DNA of 24,210 nt from Thermoproteota archaeon (GTDB taxonomy: Archaea; Thermoproteota; Thermoprotei; Thermoproteales; Thermocladiaceae): positions 1 through 24,210 of the forward strand of contig JAADDN010000091.1 in assembly GCA_013153895.1 (NCBI GenBank). Direction: 5' to 3'. Both the position numbers and the translations under genes were made by a program. Each line of letters opens with the position of its first letter. The stretch's first letter is position 1. This document shows positions 21,005 to 24,210 of the stretch, in pieces. Under the pieces are notes generated by a model. It worked only from the letters and a program-made list of their open reading frames with translations. It did not search any database and was not told the DNA's origin.

Positions 21005-23302
21005 GTGAGAGTTGACGAGCTGCCTATAGACGATAAATTGAAAAAGCTCATAATTGAGGAGAAGGGAATAGTAGAGCTATATCCACCTCAAGCAGAAGCA
21101 ATAAAGGCAGGATTACTAGATGGAGAGAACATAGTACTAGCAACATCAACAGCAACAGGAAAGACCTTCCTAGCAGAGCTAGCAATGGTTAACTCAGTAC
21201 TGAGAGGAAGAGGAAAAAGCATACTTCTAGTACCACTGAAAGCTCTAGCACACGAGAAGGCGGAGGACTTGAAAATATATGAGAAGCTTGGCATAAAGAT
21301 AGCAGTAACAACAGGAGACTATGGTTCACTAGATACCTGGCTAGAGAAGTATGACATAATAGTAGCAACATACGAGAAGTTCGATAGCCTACTTAGACAT
21401 AGAGCACCATGGTTAAGAAGCATAGGACTACTAGTCATAGATGAGGTACATTACATAAGTGATGAGAAGAGAGGACCAATAATCGAGTCAATAATAGCAA
21501 AGCTGAGGATACTTGGAATAAGACCTCAGATTCTTGCACTAAGTGCAACAATAGATAATGCTGACGAGATTGCGGAGTGGCTTGAAGCAAGATTAGTGAG
21601 ATCTAGCTGGAGACCTGTCAAGCTTAGAGAAGGAGTATACTTTGACGGTAAGATATACTTTAATGATGGTGAGATAACAAGTGTGAAGAAGCTTAAGGAT
21701 CCTGTAACAGATCTAGTAATAGATTGCTTAGAAGATGAAGGACAAGTACTAATCTTTACCAACTCTAGAGCTAACACAGTAAAACTAGCAAACTCACTAG
21801 CACAGTTCATAGCTGGGTATAGTAAGAAGATCATAGATACAGTAGAGACAGGTAAGGTAGTCAGTAAGATAGATGAAGTATCATCATCAAAACTCATAGC
21901 TGAGGAGCTTAAGAGAGTTGTGAAGTATGGTGTAGCATTTCATCACGCAGGTCTCGATCATGAGGTTAGGAAGGTCATAGAGAGAGCGTATAGAGATAGG
22001 ATAATTAAGGTAGTAGTAGCAACTACCACTCTAGCAGCTGGAGTAAACTTACCAGCACGTAGAGTAATAATCCACGAGTACAGGAGATACGAACCTGGAA
22101 TAGGATTCGAACCTATACCAGTAGCAGAGTATAAGCAGATGGCTGGAAGAGCAGGAAGACCTAGACTTGATCCATATGGTGAAGCTATACTGATAGCAAA
22201 GAGAGAAGAAGAGATAGAACAGTTAATGGATCACTACGTAAGGTCAAGTCCTGAACCAGTAATATCAAAATTCTACAAAGATAAACCTCTCTCAACACAT
22301 ATATTAGCAGCAGTAGCTGGAAGATACGTAGAGACTATAAAAGATATAGTAACTTTTCTATCCTTGACTCTAGCAGCAAGACAGAGAGGAATACTCAACA
22401 ATATAGTATTCAGGAACCTACTTGAAGCTAGAGTCATAAATATAGTAAAGATGTTACAGGAAAGTGAGCTTGCAGAAATACGTAACGGTAAGATAAGACC
22501 TACAAAACTTGGAATAACTGCAGCACTAAACTATCTAGATCCTGATACAGCAAAAATGTTTGTGAGAGGATTAAAAGATTCTAGAGCTATCACAGATATA
22601 TCATACCTCTACATAGTTATTAAATCTCCTGAAGTACCTAAGCTGAGAATAAAGAAGAGCGAGGTAGAGAAGTACTTCTCAATACTGAGAGACTGGTCAG
22701 AAATGTTACCTCTCTTAGATAATGTAGATCTTGAGGAACCTGAAATAGAAGAGTTGAGAAGTGTTCTAGAAGAAGTTAAGACTCTATGTTTAATACTTGA
22801 CTGGATTAGTGAGGCTCCTGAAGATACTATAGTAATGAAGTATGAGGTTGGTCCTGGAGACATTAGAATGTATATCGATACATTAGAATGGTTAATCAAT
22901 GCTGCAGCACAGATAGCAAGAACGTTAGGACTAGACGAGAAAGCTGAGAGACTAGACATATTAAAGATAAGGGTTAGATATGGAGTGAAGAGTGAGCTTG
23001 TAGAGCTAGTACAGTTAGAAGGTGTTGGTAGAGCAAGAGCAAGAGCATTATATGATGCAGGATATAGAACAATAGAAGATATAGCAAATGCAGATCCTAG
23101 AGAGATAAGTAGAAGAGTTAAAGGAATAGGTGAGAAACTTGCAAGAATAATAGTTGAATCTGCACGAGACTTACTTAAAAGAGGCTATGTTAAAGCTAGC
23201 AAGATTGAGGACAGATCAACACAGGGTAAGGTAGAGGAGAAGCTTAGACAGAGTATAAGTGAAAGACCTAGACAGAGATCAATACTAGACTACTTCACAT
23301 GA
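21005..23302 (+). CDS. hel308: Hel308 (Hjm) DNA helicase with C-terminal PCNA-binding motif
   Basis: Ski2-like superfamily 2 helicase that unwinds forked DNA 3' to 5' at stalled replication forks. The 765 residues carry the Q-motif region LYPPQAEAI (25-33), motif I ATSTATGKTF (46-55), DEVH (146-149), SAT (180-182), motif V ATTTLAAGVNLP, motif VI QMAGRAGRP, the helical ratchet, and a C-terminal helix-hairpin-helix region LEGVGRARARALYDAGYRTI (about 668-715). The last residues QRSILDYFT hold a perfect PIP box (Q757, I760, Y763, F764), which should tether the enzyme to the PCNA clamp. The protein is some 40-60 residues longer than many homologues, partly through this tail. GTG 21005 is set by TATA spacing. 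It overlaps the next gene by 4 bases. Confidence 0.97.
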   Translation: MRVDELPIDDKLKKLIIEEKGIVELYPPQAEAIKAGLLDGENIVLATSTATGKTFLAELAMVNSVLRGRGKSILLVPLKALAHEKAEDLKIYEKLGIKIAVTTGDYGSLDTWLEKYDIIVATYEKFDSLLRHRAPWLRSIGLLVIDEVHYISDEKRGPIIESIIAKLRILGIRPQILALSATIDNADEIAEWLEARLVRSSWRPVKLREGVYFDGKIYFNDGEITSVKKLKDPVTDLVIDCLEDEGQVLIFTNSRANTVKLANSLAQFIAGYSKKIIDTVETGKVVSKIDEVSSSKLIAEELKRVVKYGVAFHHAGLDHEVRKVIERAYRDRIIKVVVATTTLAAGVNLPARRVIIHEYRRYEPGIGFEPIPVAEYKQMAGRAGRPRLDPYGEAILIAKREEEIEQLMDHYVRSSPEPVISKFYKDKPLSTHILAAVAGRYVETIKDIVTFLSLTLAARQRGILNNIVFRNLLEARVINIVKMLQESELAEIRNGKIRPTKLGITAALNYLDPDTAKMFVRGLKDSRAITDISYLYIVIKSPEVPKLRIKKSEVEKYFSILRDWSEMLPLLDNVDLEEPEIEELRSVLEEVKTLCLILDWISEAPEDTIVMKYEVGPGDIRMYIDTLEWLINAAAQIARTLGLDEKAERLDILKIRVRYGVKSELVELVQLEGVGRARARALYDAGYRTIEDIANADPREISRRVKGIGEKLARIIVESARDLLKRGYVKASKIEDRSTQGKVEEKLRQSISERPRQRSILDYFT

Positions 23303-24066
23303 AGTTCACATTACTTGGATTAGGAGGATGGGTATCAGACCCATACATTGATACGATATCTATGGTAGTTGATGTTAATAATACGAGAATACTCATAGAC
23401 TGTGGGGAAGGAATATTAAAAAGATTAAGAAAGATAGGACTTACACTAAACGATATAGATCTAATCATAGTAACACATAGTCACGGTGATCATTGTCTAG
23501 GTTTTCCATCAATAGTACTCTTATCATCATACTATGGGAAGAAGATTAAAGTTATAGCACTAAAAGACACAATTAATGATCTTATAGAGATTGTTAAACA
23601 TACGCATATAGAGAAACATCTAGTAAACATAGAATTTATAGAGGCTGATACTTACATAACTAGACCATTAATATTTAAAGATTTTTCAATATATTTCACA
23701 TATACTGATCATACGATACCTACAATAGCTGTTAAGATAGTTTATAATAATGGTAGAAGTATAGCCTACTCGAGTGATACTAGACCAAGCAGTTCTCTAA
23801 TAGATTTCTTTAAGAATGTTGATGTTCTAATATATGAGGTCTCTAGCTTAGATGAGAGATGTCATGATCATGGTCATAGTACTGTTAAAGATAGTCTAGA
23901 TATTGCTGAAAAAGCTAGAGTAAAGATTCTAGTTCCCGTACATTACTACGCGACGCTAGACATATTATATTATAAGTGTCAGGTTCCTGTTTTAGTACCT
24001 GTACCATATCATTGGTATGATGTTGATTTTCTCTTAGAAAGGTCTTATAGATATCTCAGTATTTAA
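23299..24066 (+). CDS. Metallo-beta-lactamase-fold hydrolase, RNase Z-like
   Basis: The 255-residue protein opens FTLLGLGGWVSDP, then has ILIDCGEG, the zinc motif THSHGDHCLGFPS near 54, YSSDTRPSSSLIDF near 155 (bridging Asp), HGHSTVKDSL near 190 and VPVHYY near 215. The layout matches the RNase Z/ElaC-like branch (HGHST is typical), but it is shorter than tRNA 3' endonucleases and lacks an obvious exosite arm, so a phosphodiesterase or other nuclease role is equally possible. ATGA overlap with hel308 makes it the second gene of that operon, suggesting a link to nucleic-acid metabolism. Its end overlaps the next, convergent gene by 33 bases. Confidence 0.9.
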   Translation: MKFTLLGLGGWVSDPYIDTISMVVDVNNTRILIDCGEGILKRLRKIGLTLNDIDLIIVTHSHGDHCLGFPSIVLLSSYYGKKIKVIALKDTINDLIEIVKHTHIEKHLVNIEFIEADTYITRPLIFKDFSIYFTYTDHTIPTIAVKIVYNNGRSIAYSSDTRPSSSLIDFFKNVDVLIYEVSSLDERCHDHGHSTVKDSLDIAEKARVKILVPVHYYATLDILYYKCQVPVLVPVPYHWYDVDFLLERSYRYLSI

Positions 24067-24210
24067 CCAATATGGTACTTGTTTTCTCACTTCTGTTACT
24101 ATCTTATCAAAGAGTGTGAATGGTGTCAATATTATGGCTTTATCTATGCTCCCCATCTTCAGTGCTTTCACTATCTTTCTCACAGTTCTACTAATAATAT
24201 TATAATTGTT
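24034..24210 (-). CDS. C-terminal part of an unidentified protein (cut by window edge)
   Basis: A minus-strand frame runs open from the window edge to TAA at 24036-24034 (58 codons). It reads like a real protein end, for example RTVRKIVKALKMGSIDKA and TPFTLFDKIVTEVRKQVPYW, with the AGA/ATA codon use of the neighbours. Its last 33 bases overlap the end of the metallo-hydrolase gene, as other convergent pairs here do. I recognise no family from this fragment, and the start lies outside. Confidence 0.6.
   Translation of the reverse strand, partial: NNYNIISRTVRKIVKALKMGSIDKAIILTPFTLFDKIVTEVRKQVPYWLNTEISIRPF

Noticed and set aside
1..24210. tRNA, rRNA, CRISPR, insertion sequence and prophage signals
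   Set aside because: No T-arm GTTCRA motif in a GC-rich cloverleaf context, no regularly spaced repeats, no transposase or integrase motif was seen on either strand.

Overview
The window looks like chromosomal DNA of a hyperthermophilic archaeon of the Thermoproteota (former Crenarchaeota). The base composition is AT-rich, Arg codons are mostly AGA/AGG and Ile mostly ATA. The gene content includes archaeal-type MetK, an Sm-like protein, Hel308, archaeal CoaBC, a Crenarchaeota-type long PyrF and twin Mrp/ferredoxin ATPases. I cannot name the species; a Desulfurococcales/Ignisphaera-like relative is a guess. About 26 protein genes fill nearly all of it. I found no tRNA, rRNA, CRISPR array, insertion sequence or prophage.

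Layout. 1-301 has no protein gene but carries a candidate box C/D sRNA (minus strand), a GC-rich folded RNA candidate with its own TATA box (plus strand) and an A-rich tract that is a U-rich terminator for the minus strand. 302-1061 is a membrane protein broken by one base in a homopolymer. 1109-5059 holds a second C/D sRNA whose C box overlaps the enolase stop codons, then enolase, a HAD phosphatase, a small membrane/coiled-coil protein, a deaminase-type amidohydrolase and lumazine synthase. 5133-9886 holds an orphan ArgC/LysY, a NifX-like protein with a Gly/Arg/Trp-rich tail, two ferredoxin-containing Mrp/MinD ATPases, pyrophosphatase and a UPF0173 hydrolase. 9883-11761 holds MetK with an Sm-like protein and one or two tiny ORFs. 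11798-14464 carries futalosine-pathway menaquinone genes (MqnD-like, MqnA, MqnE). 14491-18517 holds an alkaline-phosphatase-superfamily enzyme, an HTH protein, CoaBC and PyrF. 18486-24210 holds a histone-deacetylase-fold protein without the catalytic His pair, overlapping a GT4 glycosyltransferase, then Hel308 with a C-terminal PCNA-binding motif, overlapping a beta-lactamase-fold hydrolase, and the tail of one more gene.

Regulation and architecture. Most genes have a TATA-like box (CTTAAAAAC, TTTTTTAGA, TTTATAAG and similar) centred about 25-28 bases before the start codon, so leaderless transcripts appear to be the rule. GGTG/GAGGTG ribosome sites appear mainly at internal operon genes and a few others. 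All seven tail-to-tail gene pairs overlap (4-33 bp) or lie 1 bp apart.

The best leads for undescribed biology are: the amidohydrolase fused by overlap to ribH (candidate for a missing deaminase step); the catalytically altered HDAC-fold/glycosyltransferase pair; the NifX-Mrp-Mrp module with duplicated promoter sequence; and three unannotated RNAs in the first 1.2 kb. All function assignments rest on reading motifs by eye; no database search was run.
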